Below are positions 27,471 through 36,463 of a stretch of DNA of 64,000 nucleotides, one piece after another. The notes under the pieces are model-generated. The model was not told the DNA's origin, ran no database searches, and was given only the letters and a program-made list of their open reading frames with translations. Source of the DNA: Glutamicibacter sp. B1 (GTDB taxonomy: Bacteria > Actinomycetota > Actinomycetes > Actinomycetales > Micrococcaceae). Location of the stretch: assembly GCF_039602135.1 (NCBI RefSeq), contig NZ_CP125942.1:2852001-2916000 (forward strand), given 5' to 3'. The translations under genes were made by a program, and so were the position numbers. Numbering within the stretch: position 1 is the first letter of the stretch; each line of letters starts with the position of its first letter.

Positions 27471-29060
27471 ATGTCGGCACGAATACCGAGTCGTTCGGAG
27501 CAGCAAACTCATCAGGTTGAGGATTCACTACAGCCGATCCCAGAATCGGCACGCACCACCAAACTTATTGGACAATTCTGGATCTGGGCTGGGGCCAACG
27601 TCGCCCCCATCAACTGGATCCTCGGCGCCCTAGGCATTCACCTTGGCCTAGGCTTCCGCGACACCATCATCGTTCTCGTGGTCGGCAATGTCATCGGCAT
27701 GCTCGGCTTCGGGTTCTTTGTGCTGCTCGGCCAGAAAACCGGCGCCACCGGTATGCTCCTGGCCCGCGGAGCCTTTGGCCGACGCGGCGCCTACCTACCG
27801 GCCACGATCCAGGCGGTCATCGCGATCGGCTGGTCGGCCATCAACACCTGGGTCATTCTCGACCTGGTACTAGCCCTGTTCGGACAGATCGGCTGGGTGG
27901 ATCCGACCAAGGATAATCTGCTGATCCGCATCCTCGTGGCTGCGGTCATCATGACCCTACAGGTCATCATCTGCTACCGCGGCTATCAAGCGATCTCCAA
28001 GTTCGAACGCCTGACCATGCCGCCGACCATTATCGTGCTCATCGCCATGTCAATTTTGGCGTGGACCCAGCTGGATATTGATTGGGCTTACGCCGGCCCT
28101 GAAGGTGCCGTGCTTGAAGGGTTACCACGTCTGGCCGCCATGAGCTCGATCATGACCGCCATCGGCATCGGTTGGGGTATCGGCTGGTACACCTACGCAC
28201 CCGACTACTCGCGCTTCGTCTCCAAGAGCATCCGCCCGTGGAAACTCTATTCGGTCAGCGTCCTGGGTCAGTTCCTTCCGGTCGTCTGGTTGGGTGTGCT
28301 CGGCGCGAGCCTGGCGACCAAAAATGGCACCGCCGATCCCGGACAACTGATCGTGGAAAGCTTCGGAGCGATGTCCATTCCGGTGATCCTCTTGGTCATC
28401 CACGGTCCGATCGCCACCAACATCATTAATATGTACACCTTCGGCGTCGCAGTGCAGGCCCTGGATATCCAGGTCTCGCGCAAGAAGATTTCCATCCTCG
28501 TGGGCTTCTTGGCCATGGGCGCAGTCATCCTCTTCCTCTTCGCCCATGACTTCGCCGAACTATTGCACAACTTCATCGGCGCCATCGCCTGCTGGGTGGC
28601 CACCTGGGGCGGCATCATGGCGGTGCACTACTTCATCTTCGAGCGTAAGCATAAGGACTTCTCCTACCTCTTTGTTGATCCGAAGTCTTCGCAGCTCAAG
28701 TCCATCAACGTCTCGGCCTTCATCGCTTTCGGCGCTGGCATCATCATGACCTGGGTGTTCATGCACGGTTCGGTGCCGCTCTTGCAAGGCCCCGGTGCCA
28801 AGGCCCTTGGCGGGATTGATCTGTCCTGGTTGGCTGGCACCCTGACCAGTGGTGGTTTGTACCTGATCATGGGCTCCTTCCGCTTCCGCCAGCGCATCAA
28901 CGCAGGCGTACCTCTGGGCCTCAAGGTCGATGTGAGCGAGGCACAGTTCCTGGCCGAACACGGCAGCGCCCAAGAACTCTGCGAAGACCAGCGGGTCATC
29001 GAATCAGCACCAGAATCAGCACCAGAGGCAGAGCCCGAGGCGCAGGTGACGCTGAAGTGA
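27471..29060 (+). CDS. NCS1-family permease, probable creatinine (or cytosine/purine) uptake
   Basis: 529 residues with about 12 membrane segments. The NCS1 hallmark region near the first helices is FWIWAGANVAPINWILGALGI. Helix 6 has AIGIGWGIGWYTYAPDYSRFV, as in CodB-type cytosine permeases. The tail is acidic with repeated glutamate/proline (ESAPESAPEAEPEA). ATG 27471 opens MSARIPSRSEQ. Its stop overlaps the next gene by 4 bases. Because the operon continues with a deaminase and creatininase, creatinine is the most likely substrate, but cytosine cannot be excluded. Confidence 0.88.
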   Translation: MSARIPSRSEQQTHQVEDSLQPIPESARTTKLIGQFWIWAGANVAPINWILGALGIHLGLGFRDTIIVLVVGNVIGMLGFGFFVLLGQKTGATGMLLARGAFGRRGAYLPATIQAVIAIGWSAINTWVILDLVLALFGQIGWVDPTKDNLLIRILVAAVIMTLQVIICYRGYQAISKFERLTMPPTIIVLIAMSILAWTQLDIDWAYAGPEGAVLEGLPRLAAMSSIMTAIGIGWGIGWYTYAPDYSRFVSKSIRPWKLYSVSVLGQFLPVVWLGVLGASLATKNGTADPGQLIVESFGAMSIPVILLVIHGPIATNIINMYTFGVAVQALDIQVSRKKISILVGFLAMGAVILFLFAHDFAELLHNFIGAIACWVATWGGIMAVHYFIFERKHKDFSYLFVDPKSSQLKSINVSAFIAFGAGIIMTWVFMHGSVPLLQGPGAKALGGIDLSWLAGTLTSGGLYLIMGSFRFRQRINAGVPLGLKVDVSEAQFLAEHGSAQELCEDQRVIESAPESAPEAEPEAQVTLK

Positions 29061-29494
29061 ACAACGTTTACTTGGCCGCCCTGCAAGCTGCCAAAGATGG
29101 CCGGGCCGATGCCGGAATTCCTATCGGCGCGGTCCTGGCCCATCAGGACACGGTGATCGCCACCGGTTATAACCGCCGCGTACAAGACGCCGATCCGACG
29201 GCCCACGCCGAAATCAGCGCACTACGCGCCGCCGGGCGTCGCACCGACTACCGGGAGCTGACGCTCTACACCACGCTCGCGCCGTGCGCCCTGTGTTCCG
29301 GGGCGATCGTGCAGTTCAAAATTCCCCGCGTTGTGATCGGCGAAGCCAGCAACTTCCCCGGCGAGATCGATTGGCTACGCTCCCGCGGTGTGCAGGTGCA
29401 GGTCTTAAACGATCCCGAAGCCACCGAGCTCATGGCCGAATTCATCGTCGCCGAGCCGCAGCTGTGGGACGAAGACATCGCCCACACCCCTTGA
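29057..29494 (+). CDS. Zinc deaminase resembling yeast cytosine deaminase; possible creatinine deaminase
   Basis: 145 residues with the CDA-fold zinc motif: H50-A-E52 (TAHAEISAL) and C77/C80 (APCALCSG). The C-terminal half (VIGEASNF, WLRSRGVQVQVLNDPE, FIVAEPQLWDEDI) resembles the fungal FCY1 cytosine deaminase as I remember it, rather than the usual bacterial TadA/guanine deaminase type. Known cytosine deaminases can act on creatinine, giving N-methylhydantoin. The gene is coupled by ATGA to the NCS1 permease and lies 15 bases before creatininase. The true substrate (cytosine, creatinine or another) is open. Confidence 0.82.
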   Translation: MNNVYLAALQAAKDGRADAGIPIGAVLAHQDTVIATGYNRRVQDADPTAHAEISALRAAGRRTDYRELTLYTTLAPCALCSGAIVQFKIPRVVIGEASNFPGEIDWLRSRGVQVQVLNDPEATELMAEFIVAEPQLWDEDIAHTP

Positions 29495-29509
29495 AGAAAG
29501 GACCACATC

Positions 29510-30295
29510 ATGACCTCGGTTTTTATCGACGAGCTCGATGCGTCGACCTATGCCGCTTATGCCGCGAGACCAGGTTCGACGTTGATCATCCCTACCGGCG
29601 CCACCGAGCAGCACGGGCCACATATGCCATTGGGCGTAGACGCGATGCTCTCGAAGGACATCGCCGCAGCGGTGGCCCAGAAGCTCGGGGCGCTGGTGGC
29701 CCCGGGATTCTCCTACGGTTATAAATCCCAACCACGATCCGGCGGCGGCAACCACCGCACCGGCACCACCTCGCTGGGCGCCACCGCCCTGATGGCACTG
29801 ACCGAGGACGTAGTCTCCTCCTTTATGACCCAGGGATTTGAGAACATCGTGGTGCTCAATGGGCATTTTGAGAACTACCAGTTCCTCTATGAAGGGATCG
29901 ATAACGCGACCGCGAAGATGCGTAGCGCAGGATCCCGTGCCCGCGCCGTCTTGCTGTCCTATTGGGATTTTGTGGACGATGACACCCTGGCCAGGGTCTT
30001 CCCGGAGGGTTTTTTGGGATGGGACATCGAGCATGGCGGTGTTTTAGAGACCTCGCTCATGCTCCTGCTGCGCCCGCACCTAGTGGATATGTCGCGGGTT
30101 GAAAACCACCCGCCGGCCACATTAACCGCGTACGACATCTTCCCCGAAGACCCCGCCCGCACCCCCGACAGCGGGTGCCTGTCCAGCGCCACCGGTGCCA
30201 CGGCCGATCGGGGGCAGTTACTGCTTGATGCCATCACCGGGTCGATCGCCCACGCCTTGCGCGGTGAATTGGCCGAGCCATCGGTGCTTACCTGA
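29510..30295 (+). CDS. Creatininase (creatinine amidohydrolase)
   Basis: 261 residues, the size of creatininase. Metal ligands match the family spacing: E33 and H35 (GATEQHGPHMPLG), D44, H119 and E121 (LNGHFEN). It interconverts creatinine and creatine using two divalent metals (typically Zn/Mn). AAAGGA precedes ATG 29510. The family also includes enzymes for mycofactocin and other amides, but adjacent creatinase and sarcosine oxidase make the creatinine role very likely. Confidence 0.92.
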   Translation: MTSVFIDELDASTYAAYAARPGSTLIIPTGATEQHGPHMPLGVDAMLSKDIAAAVAQKLGALVAPGFSYGYKSQPRSGGGNHRTGTTSLGATALMALTEDVVSSFMTQGFENIVVLNGHFENYQFLYEGIDNATAKMRSAGSRARAVLLSYWDFVDDDTLARVFPEGFLGWDIEHGGVLETSLMLLLRPHLVDMSRVENHPPATLTAYDIFPEDPARTPDSGCLSSATGATADRGQLLLDAITGSIAHALRGELAEPSVLT

Positions 30296-30310
30296 TCGTA
30301 AAAATACTGC

Positions 30311-30368
30311 TTGACAGTGACACGGCCCACACATAACCTGAATGCAACAGCGTTGCACTCAACGCAAC
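30311..30368 (+). promoter_or_regulatory. Promoter and GTTGC half-site array upstream of creatinase
   Basis: TTGACA (30311-30316), a 17-base spacer and TAACCT (30334-30339) form a good sigma-70-like promoter. Just downstream TGCAAC-AGC-GTTGCA (30343-30357) is a perfect dyad, and a third GCAAC at 30364-30368 follows. The repeats overlap the expected start of transcription, so they are likely operator sites. The cognate protein (PucR, IclR or other) is unknown. Confidence 0.6.
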
Positions 30369-30479
30369 ACTAGCTGTTTAGCTCCGGCGATTCCCATGAA
30401 TCCTCGCAATCCATCTGATTGGGCCGGCCACCTTGACACATGATTTTCTACACGTGATTACCCACAAGGAGCCACAACC

Positions 30480-31724
30480 ATGACTACCGCCAACATCGCC
30501 ACCAACGTCTCCGACCTGGCCCGCCTGAAGACCCTGCACAACGGGTCCAAGCAACAGCTGACCTTCTCCGATGCAGAGTTCGAACGCCGCCTGGCCGGCC
30601 TGCGCCAGATCATGGCCGCCAAGAACCTGGACGCTGCAATCCTGACCAGTTACCACGGCATCAAGTACTACTCGGACTTCCTCTACACCACCTTCGGCCG
30701 CAACTACGCACTGGTGGTCACCGCAAACAACTCAACCACCGTCACCGCGAACATCGACGCCGGCATGCCATGGCGCACCAGCTACGGCGATAACATCGTC
30801 TACACCGACTGGAAGCGCGATAACTTCTTCTACGGCCTACAAGAAGCGCTCAAGCGCGATGGCGTGAAGGCCTCCCGGATCGGCGTCGAGGACGACTTCC
30901 TGCCCGGCCGCACCCGCCAGCAGATCGCCGACACCTTCGACGGCGCCACCCTGGTGGACGTCTCGCAGGATGCCATGCGCCAGCGCATGATCAAGTCCGC
31001 CGAGGAGATCGAGGTCATCAAGCACGGTGCCCGCATCGGCGACCTGGGCGGCGAAGCCATCAAGGCCGCCATCCGCGAAGGCATCACCGAATACGAAGTC
31101 GCGCTGATCGGCACCGAGGCCATGGTGCACGAGATCGCCAAGACCTTCCCACACCGCGAAGTGCGCGACACCTGGGTCTGGTTCCAGTCCGGCATCAACA
31201 CCGATGGCGCCCACAACTGGGCCACCACCCGCAAGCTGCAGCAAGGCGATATCCTCTCGCTGAACTGCTTCCCGATGACCTCGGGCTACTACACCGCACT
31301 GGAGCGCACCCTATTCCTCGGCGAGCCGGATGCGCGCAGCCTAGAGTTGTGGAACGTCAACGTGGAGGTTCACAAGCGCGGTCTGGAACTGATCAAGCCG
31401 GGCGCCGTCTGCAAGGACATCGCCGCCGAGCTGAACGAAATCTACATCTCCCACGGCCTGCTGCCTAACCGCACCTTCGGCTACGGCCACTCCTTCGGCG
31501 TCCTCTCGCACTACTACGGACGCGAAGCCGGCCTGGAGTTGCGCGAGGACATCGACACCGTACTCGAGCCGGGCATGGTCGTCTCCATGGAGCCAATGAT
31601 CACCGTCATGGACGGCGAGCCAGGCGCCGGCGGCTACCGCGAACACGACATCCTGGTCGTGGGCGAAGACGGAGCCGAGAACATCACCAAGTTCGGCTTC
31701 GGACCAGAGAACAACATCATCTAA
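30480..31724 (+). CDS. Creatinase (creatine amidinohydrolase)
   Basis: 414 residues, close to the known creatinase length, with the N-terminal creatinase domain and C-terminal pita-bread domain. The segment FQSGINTDGAHNWATTRKL (histidine H245) aligns with the active-site region of characterised creatinases. The pita-bread end GYGHSFGVLSHYYGREAGLEL and SMEPMI are also seen. It cleaves creatine to sarcosine and urea, supplying SoxBDAG. AAGGAG precedes ATG 30480. It has its own promoter and is followed by a GC-rich hairpin before the MHS transporter. Confidence 0.95.
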   Translation: MTTANIATNVSDLARLKTLHNGSKQQLTFSDAEFERRLAGLRQIMAAKNLDAAILTSYHGIKYYSDFLYTTFGRNYALVVTANNSTTVTANIDAGMPWRTSYGDNIVYTDWKRDNFFYGLQEALKRDGVKASRIGVEDDFLPGRTRQQIADTFDGATLVDVSQDAMRQRMIKSAEEIEVIKHGARIGDLGGEAIKAAIREGITEYEVALIGTEAMVHEIAKTFPHREVRDTWVWFQSGINTDGAHNWATTRKLQQGDILSLNCFPMTSGYYTALERTLFLGEPDARSLELWNVNVEVHKRGLELIKPGAVCKDIAAELNEIYISHGLLPNRTFGYGHSFGVLSHYYGREAGLELREDIDTVLEPGMVVSMEPMITVMDGEPGAGGYREHDILVVGEDGAENITKFGFGPENNII

Positions 31725-31737
31725 GCCAAACTCCACA

Positions 31738-31766
31738 GGGTGGGGCGGGAACACCCCGCCCCACCC
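31738..31766 (+). terminator. GC-rich hairpin after creatinase
   Basis: GGGTGGGGCGGG (31738-31749) pairs exactly with CCCGCCCCACCC (31755-31766) over a 5-base loop. No T-run follows, so it may be a partial terminator or an mRNA 3'-end stabiliser within the operon. Confidence 0.6.
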
Positions 31767-31820
31767 CGTGCTTAACCACCAGCCCTGTCTTTAACCACAC
31801 CCCCCTTGGAAGTGGACCCC

Positions 31821-33125
31821 ATGACGCAGCAAACCCAGCAGACCCAGCAAACCCAAGAAGTCCGCCAGACCCGGCGCAAGGTCATCGCGGCCAGCTTCAT
31901 CGGCAACTTCGTGGAATGGTTCGACTACGCCGCCTACGGCTATCTTGCAGTGACCATCGCTGCGGTATTTTTCCCCAGCGATGACCCACAGGCCGGACTG
32001 CTGATGGCCTTTGGTGTCTTCGCGATCTCCTTTATGGTGCGTCCGATCGGCGGTTTCATTTGGGGACACTTGGGCGACAAGATTGGCCGACGCGAGGCCC
32101 TGTCCTACTCGATCCTGTTAATGACCGGAGCAACCTTCTGCATCGCACTACTCCCGGGGTACGCGGTGATCGGGATCGGCGCCCCACTGCTACTCTTGGT
32201 GCTGCGCCTGGTCCAGGGCTTCTCGGCGGCCGGTGAATACGCCGGTGCCTCAGCTTTCTTGGTCGAATATGCTCCCGCCAATCGGCGCGGACTCTACGCT
32301 GCGGTGGTTCCCGCGAGCACCGCCACCGGTCTGCTCGCCGGTTCGCTCATGGCCGCCGGGCTGACGAGCCTACTATCCGCTGAGTCGCTGGAATCTTGGG
32401 GCTGGCGCTTACCCTTCTTGCTGGCTGCTCCCCTTGGTTTGATCGGACGCTATATTCGCACCAAACTGGAGGACTCCCCCGCATTTATTGAGGCCTCGGC
32501 AGCTTCCGCCCCAGAAGGCTCACCGGTCGGCTCGTTGATCAAAAACCATTGGCGGCAACTACTGCAGGCCAGCGGCGCGGTGCTCCTGAACGCCGTGGGG
32601 TTCTACGTCATCCTCTCCTATATGCCCACCTACCTCTCCGAGGAGCTGGGCTTGGACGCGACCGGTTCGTATCTAGCGACGACCATCGCCTTGCTGACCT
32701 ACATTGGTTTCATCTTCCTCACCGGCATGCTCTCCGACCGCTTCGGCCGCAAACGGGTCTTGATCAGCGCGTCGATTCTGTTCGTCCTCTTTACCGTGCC
32801 GGCCTTCCTGCTCCTTGAAACCGGCGGCTTCTTGCTGATCATCTTGGTGCAGATCGCACTTGGCGCCATGCTCGCACTGAACGATGGCACGTTACCTAGC
32901 TTCCTAGCCGAAATGTTCCCGACCAGGGTGCGTTATTCCGGTTTTGCCGTCTCCTTTAACCTTTCAAACGCGCTCTTTGGAGGTACCGCACCCTTCATCG
33001 CAACACTGCTCATTGCCACCAGCGGCAGCGTGATCGCCCCGGGGTGGTATCTCATGGCCGCCGCAGTGATTTCGCTGGTTGCCGTGGCTTCCTCGGTGGA
33101 AACCAGTCGCAAACCATTAGGCTGA
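31821..33125 (+). CDS. MHS-family MFS transporter, possible creatine/betaine-type uptake
   Basis: About 434 residues, 12 membrane segments. The family signature IGNFVEWFDYAAYGYLAV follows a short basic stretch. The loop GHLGDKIGRREAL and segment GFSAAGEYAGASAFLVEYAP are typical of MHS permeases of the proline/betaine/ectoine group. The N-terminus is a QQT repeat encoded by near-identical 9-base units. ATG 31821 is chosen over TTG 31806 because GGAAG precedes it. Placement between creatinase and an IclR gene suggests creatine or a similar quaternary/guanidino compound as substrate (inference). Confidence 0.88.
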   Translation: MTQQTQQTQQTQEVRQTRRKVIAASFIGNFVEWFDYAAYGYLAVTIAAVFFPSDDPQAGLLMAFGVFAISFMVRPIGGFIWGHLGDKIGRREALSYSILLMTGATFCIALLPGYAVIGIGAPLLLLVLRLVQGFSAAGEYAGASAFLVEYAPANRRGLYAAVVPASTATGLLAGSLMAAGLTSLLSAESLESWGWRLPFLLAAPLGLIGRYIRTKLEDSPAFIEASAASAPEGSPVGSLIKNHWRQLLQASGAVLLNAVGFYVILSYMPTYLSEELGLDATGSYLATTIALLTYIGFIFLTGMLSDRFGRKRVLISASILFVLFTVPAFLLLETGGFLLIILVQIALGAMLALNDGTLPSFLAEMFPTRVRYSGFAVSFNLSNALFGGTAPFIATLLIATSGSVIAPGWYLMAAAVISLVAVASSVETSRKPLG

Positions 33126-33156
33126 TCCCTAGGATACGAGCAACTCAGGAGGCAAA

Positions 33157-33930
33157 ATGAGCGAAGCACGCAGCGAGCCAAGAGGCGCGTCGGTGATCGT
33201 CAATGTTCTGGATGTGTTGCGCTGCTTCACCGTGCAACAGCCGATCGTTGGCGTCACCGAGATCGCCGAACAGGTCAACCTGCACAAGTCCAGCGTGTCA
33301 CGCATTTTGTCCACCCTGGAGCAGGAACGCGTGGTCGAACGCGACGAGCAGACCCGCAAGTATCGCCTCGGCCTAGGCCTGATTGCGATCGCCGGGCCAC
33401 TCTTGGCGAACCTGGACGTGCGCCGCGTCGCGTATCCGATCCTGGAAGACCTACGCGAGGCCACCCAAGAGACAGCGGTGCTCAACATCTGGGAAGGCAG
33501 CGAATCGGTCTCCGTGGAACAGCTGCCTTCACCCCGTCTGGTCAAGCACACCTCGGTCATGGGCTCACGTTATCGCACTGCACTGAGCGCATCGGTCCAG
33601 TTGTTTTTGGCCTACGAAGATCCGCAGTACCGCGAGAAGCTACTGACCGAGGGCAGCATCGACCTCACCCAGATGCCGATCAATACCTACCTCGCCCGGC
33701 TGGAAACCGTTCGCGAACGTGGTTACGCAGTGAATTACGGCGAGACCTCAGCCGAGGAAGTCGCCGTGGCCGCTGGCATTTTTGACCACCGCGGCCAGCT
33801 GGTGGCCTGCGCCATGATCGCCGCCCCGTTCTACCGCGTCGGCGCCGAGGAGCTAGAGCAGCTCTGCCTGCACACCGTCTCCGCCGCCGATCAAATCAGC
33901 ACCCGCCTAGGACACCGAAAGGAAAAATGA
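33157..33930 (+). CDS. IclR-family transcriptional regulator
   Basis: 257 residues. The N-terminal winged HTH has VGVTEIAEQVNLHKSSVSRILSTLEQE at about residues 30-57. The C-terminal effector domain spans the rest, with the family segment ERGYAVNYGETSAEEVAVAAGIFD. ATG 33157 follows AGGAGG. It sits 31 bases after the MHS gene and overlaps the cupin by 4 bases, so it is probably part of the creatine operon and regulates it. Confidence 0.92.
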   Translation: MSEARSEPRGASVIVNVLDVLRCFTVQQPIVGVTEIAEQVNLHKSSVSRILSTLEQERVVERDEQTRKYRLGLGLIAIAGPLLANLDVRRVAYPILEDLREATQETAVLNIWEGSESVSVEQLPSPRLVKHTSVMGSRYRTALSASVQLFLAYEDPQYREKLLTEGSIDLTQMPINTYLARLETVRERGYAVNYGETSAEEVAVAAGIFDHRGQLVACAMIAAPFYRVGAEELEQLCLHTVSAADQISTRLGHRKEK

Positions 33931-34349
33931 GCATGCTCCCCTACGAAGCTCGCGACGAGTTCGCCTTCGATTACCAAATGCATGACGGCTCACCTTTGCG
34001 CGTATCCCATCACTTCGCTGGCCAGACCGGGATGCCTGTGGCGATCCAGACTTGGGTGATCGAACCTGGCGGTTTCGAGGGGATGCACCGACACGAAGCC
34101 GAAGGTGCCCTGCAGGAGTTCTATCAAGTCATTGAAGGGCAAGCCCGGATGCGCGTCGGCGATCATACCTACGATCTTGGCCCCGGCGACAGCGTTTTGG
34201 CCGATGCTGGAGTTGATCACGACCTGCGAAACATCGGCGATTCCGAACTGCGCGTGCTGACCGTATGGGGACCTCCTGGTACCGCTGATTTCTCGAACTT
34301 TGGTTCCCGTCAGCGCGCCGTGCAGATCCGCCACGAAGCTGACCGATAG
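33927..34349 (+). CDS. Cupin-domain protein
   Basis: 140 residues, one cupin barrel: motif 1 FEGMHRHEAEGALQEFYQVIEG (His/His/Glu) and motif 2 LGPGDSVLADAGVDHDLRNIG with a histidine. The ATG overlaps the IclR stop (ATGA); a second ATG at 33933 is also possible. Its position at the end of the creatinine/creatine gene set suggests a small-molecule role in that pathway, but nothing in the sequence identifies the reaction. Confidence 0.85.
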   Translation: MSMLPYEARDEFAFDYQMHDGSPLRVSHHFAGQTGMPVAIQTWVIEPGGFEGMHRHEAEGALQEFYQVIEGQARMRVGDHTYDLGPGDSVLADAGVDHDLRNIGDSELRVLTVWGPPGTADFSNFGSRQRAVQIRHEADR

Positions 34350-34487
34350 CCCTCACTGCCCGAAGTTTTCAGCCTTGATCACCCCGTCAACCCGCCCCTG
34401 ACCTGTAACATCACCGTGTTCTAAAAGTTATCCACCCGCAACCAAATAATCGAAGACATATTCGACTAACAGGCGTAAAATAAGAAT

Positions 34488-36005
34488 ATGTCCGAAACAA
34501 CGATCCCCAACCCAGGGAACCCCACCCCAGAACACCACGACGCGTTCACCGCCGTGATCAAAGGCATGGAAGCCACCCTGGCACAGATCGAAGAACACGG
34601 CACCACCGAAGAATGCTTAGCGACCATCAACCAACTCGAAAACGCGATCTCCTCCCTGCACTACCACCAAGCAGCCCTCGCCCACCAAACAGAGATCACC
34701 ATCGTTCAAGAAAACACCGAACGCGGAAACTTCAAACAACTCAACCGCGGCGCCGCAGCAAACATCGCCCTCGCACGCAAAACAGACCCCCACGGTTACA
34801 GCGAATACCTAGAGAACTGTCGCATCCTCTTCAACGACACCCCACACCTGGCCGCAGCCTACAGTCGTGGTGAATTCACGGAAGCGCAAATGCGGGCGAT
34901 CCTCACCCCACTAGCCCAGGTCAAAGCCCGCCGCCGCACCGAATTTGATGACCTCTACGCCCAAAACCCACACATGTTCGCTAACTTGGGCACCAAGAAA
35001 ATCAGTGACAAGGTCAAAGACTTCACCCTCACCTACGCGTCGGATGATCAGTGCAAAGAGCAAAAGAGTGCGGAAGAGCAGCGTCGTATCAGGTTCACAC
35101 CCCACCCTTCGACCGGGATGATGAGCATCCACGCAGAACTGCCCCTGATCGCAGGGATCGCCATGAAGAACGCGGTGAAAACCAGGTCGAAGAGCCTGAA
35201 ATCTCTTGGTGATGAACGAACCCGTGCGCAGATTGAAGCGGACTACCTCGCGAGTTTCTGCACTCACCCGGAAGCCAAAGTCCCAGTGCAGGTCAGTGTT
35301 GGGTTGATCATGACCGATAAAACCCTGTTCTTGGGTGACCGGCAGCCAGCCTACCTTGAAGGGTACGGGGTGATCGCACCCCAGTACGCCAGGGAGCTAC
35401 TTGCTGGTGAAGAGATCCTGAACAACATGACGTTGGCGGAAATGGCAACCACCCGACCACCAGCATTCATCAACGCCCTAGAAGCCACCGCAGAACTGGT
35501 TCGTCTTTACACGGCTCCAGGGGACAAAGAACTAATCGCGATGGACTCTAAAGCGCGGATCTTCCCGGAGAAACTCAAGAAGTTCATCAGGATGCGTGAC
35601 CGAAGGTGCCGCACCCCCTTCTGTGACGGAACCATTGAAGAGATTGATCATGTGACCCAAGTGTATCTAGGTGGGCATACGTGTGTGACTAACGGGGATG
35701 GACGCTGTAAGTTCTGTAATCAAGCCAAGGAAACCCCGGGATGGAAAGAGTTTGTCCTCAGTAACGGTTTACATAAGTTGAAGATCGCGACCGGGATGGG
35801 GCCGACGTATCATTCCACGGCGCCACCGGCGACGGGGTTCGCTCATCAACCCTATAAGCAGTGCATGAGTGAAGCGGAATGGGTGCAGACCTTTGAGACG
35901 TGGTTGAATCAACCACCAGACCCGGAAGGTCAGCCACCAGACCCCGGTAGTGAACCGCCCGGAAAAGATGATGGTCCGCCGGATGTTGAAGACCTCGCGG
36001 CATAA
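34488..36005 (+). CDS. DUF222 protein with C-terminal HNH endonuclease domain
   Basis: 505 residues. The long N-terminal part is the DUF222 region (QLENAISSLHYHQAALAHQTE and onward). The C-terminal HNH motif around RDRRCRTPFCDGTIEEIDHVTQVYLGG, followed by GRCKFCNQAK, forms a zinc-bound nuclease fold. A proline-rich tail ends the protein. Such genes occur in many copies in Micrococcaceae and behave like dispersed mobile or selfish elements; the biological role is not settled. Composition and codon choice are plainer than in neighbouring operons. The ribosome site is weak. A small dyad, TCGAA-N6-TTCGA, is at 34450-34465. Confidence 0.9.
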   Translation: MSETTIPNPGNPTPEHHDAFTAVIKGMEATLAQIEEHGTTEECLATINQLENAISSLHYHQAALAHQTEITIVQENTERGNFKQLNRGAAANIALARKTDPHGYSEYLENCRILFNDTPHLAAAYSRGEFTEAQMRAILTPLAQVKARRRTEFDDLYAQNPHMFANLGTKKISDKVKDFTLTYASDDQCKEQKSAEEQRRIRFTPHPSTGMMSIHAELPLIAGIAMKNAVKTRSKSLKSLGDERTRAQIEADYLASFCTHPEAKVPVQVSVGLIMTDKTLFLGDRQPAYLEGYGVIAPQYARELLAGEEILNNMTLAEMATTRPPAFINALEATAELVRLYTAPGDKELIAMDSKARIFPEKLKKFIRMRDRRCRTPFCDGTIEEIDHVTQVYLGGHTCVTNGDGRCKFCNQAKETPGWKEFVLSNGLHKLKIATGMGPTYHSTAPPATGFAHQPYKQCMSEAEWVQTFETWLNQPPDPEGQPPDPGSEPPGKDDGPPDVEDLAA

Positions 36006-36034
36006 CCATGCTCAACAGTGAGTTGGATACACGA

Positions 36035-36061
36035 ATCGCCCCAGAAACAAGCTGGGGCGAT
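36035..36061 (+). terminator. Hairpin terminator after the HNH gene
   Basis: ATCGCCCCAG (36035-36044) pairs with CTGGGGCGAT (36052-36061) over a 7-base loop, 30 bases after the HNH stop. There is no T-run. Confidence 0.6.
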
Positions 36062-36112
36062 CCACAAACTATCGTTTAGACCCGATGACGCCTGCGTGGA
36101 GCACGCACATGC

Positions 36113-36355
36113 TCAATTCCGCGACAACATATTGCCACGAACCTGCACATTCTTCAGATCCTCTGTTTGTTCCGGTATTACAAAGTCAGAATGATCCCCA
36201 CCACGATAAAACCCAACAATCAAGTACCGCAGAAACCTCAGAACTAAACCGCTGACCTTGCCCCTGAAATTCATGCCGAACAAGAAATCACTGACAATAT
36301 GCGGCACGAGGCGAGTGACGACTAAAGGCTCAACGTCTCTATCCGCAGACTGCAA
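36113..36355 (-). CDS. Doubtful small hypothetical protein
   Basis: 80 codons from TTG 36355, which has AAGGGG at 7 bases. The sequence has a hydrophobic centre (RKVSGLVLRFLRYLIVGFYRGG-like) and charged ends. No family is recognised. It lies in the 480-base gap between the HNH and TetR genes, where the rest (36062-36112 and 36356-36463) shows nothing clear. It may be a real small gene, a remnant, or chance. Confidence 0.3.
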   Translation of the reverse strand: MQSADRDVEPLVVTRLVPHIVSDFLFGMNFRGKVSGLVLRFLRYLIVGFYRGGDHSDFVIPEQTEDLKNVQVRGNMLSRN

Positions 36356-36463
36356 GGCATTACCCCTTCTTTACCATCCGAGCCCCTAGGTAACACGGAG
36401 CCGCTAAGACGCTTCAACTCCACAACCAGCATTCAATGAACAGCAGCACTTGCCCTTCATTTA

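Noticed and set aside
31821..31860. 9-base repeats at the start of the MHS gene as a variable-number tandem repeat
   Set aside because: Only about three imperfect copies are present; this is not enough to suggest phase variation.
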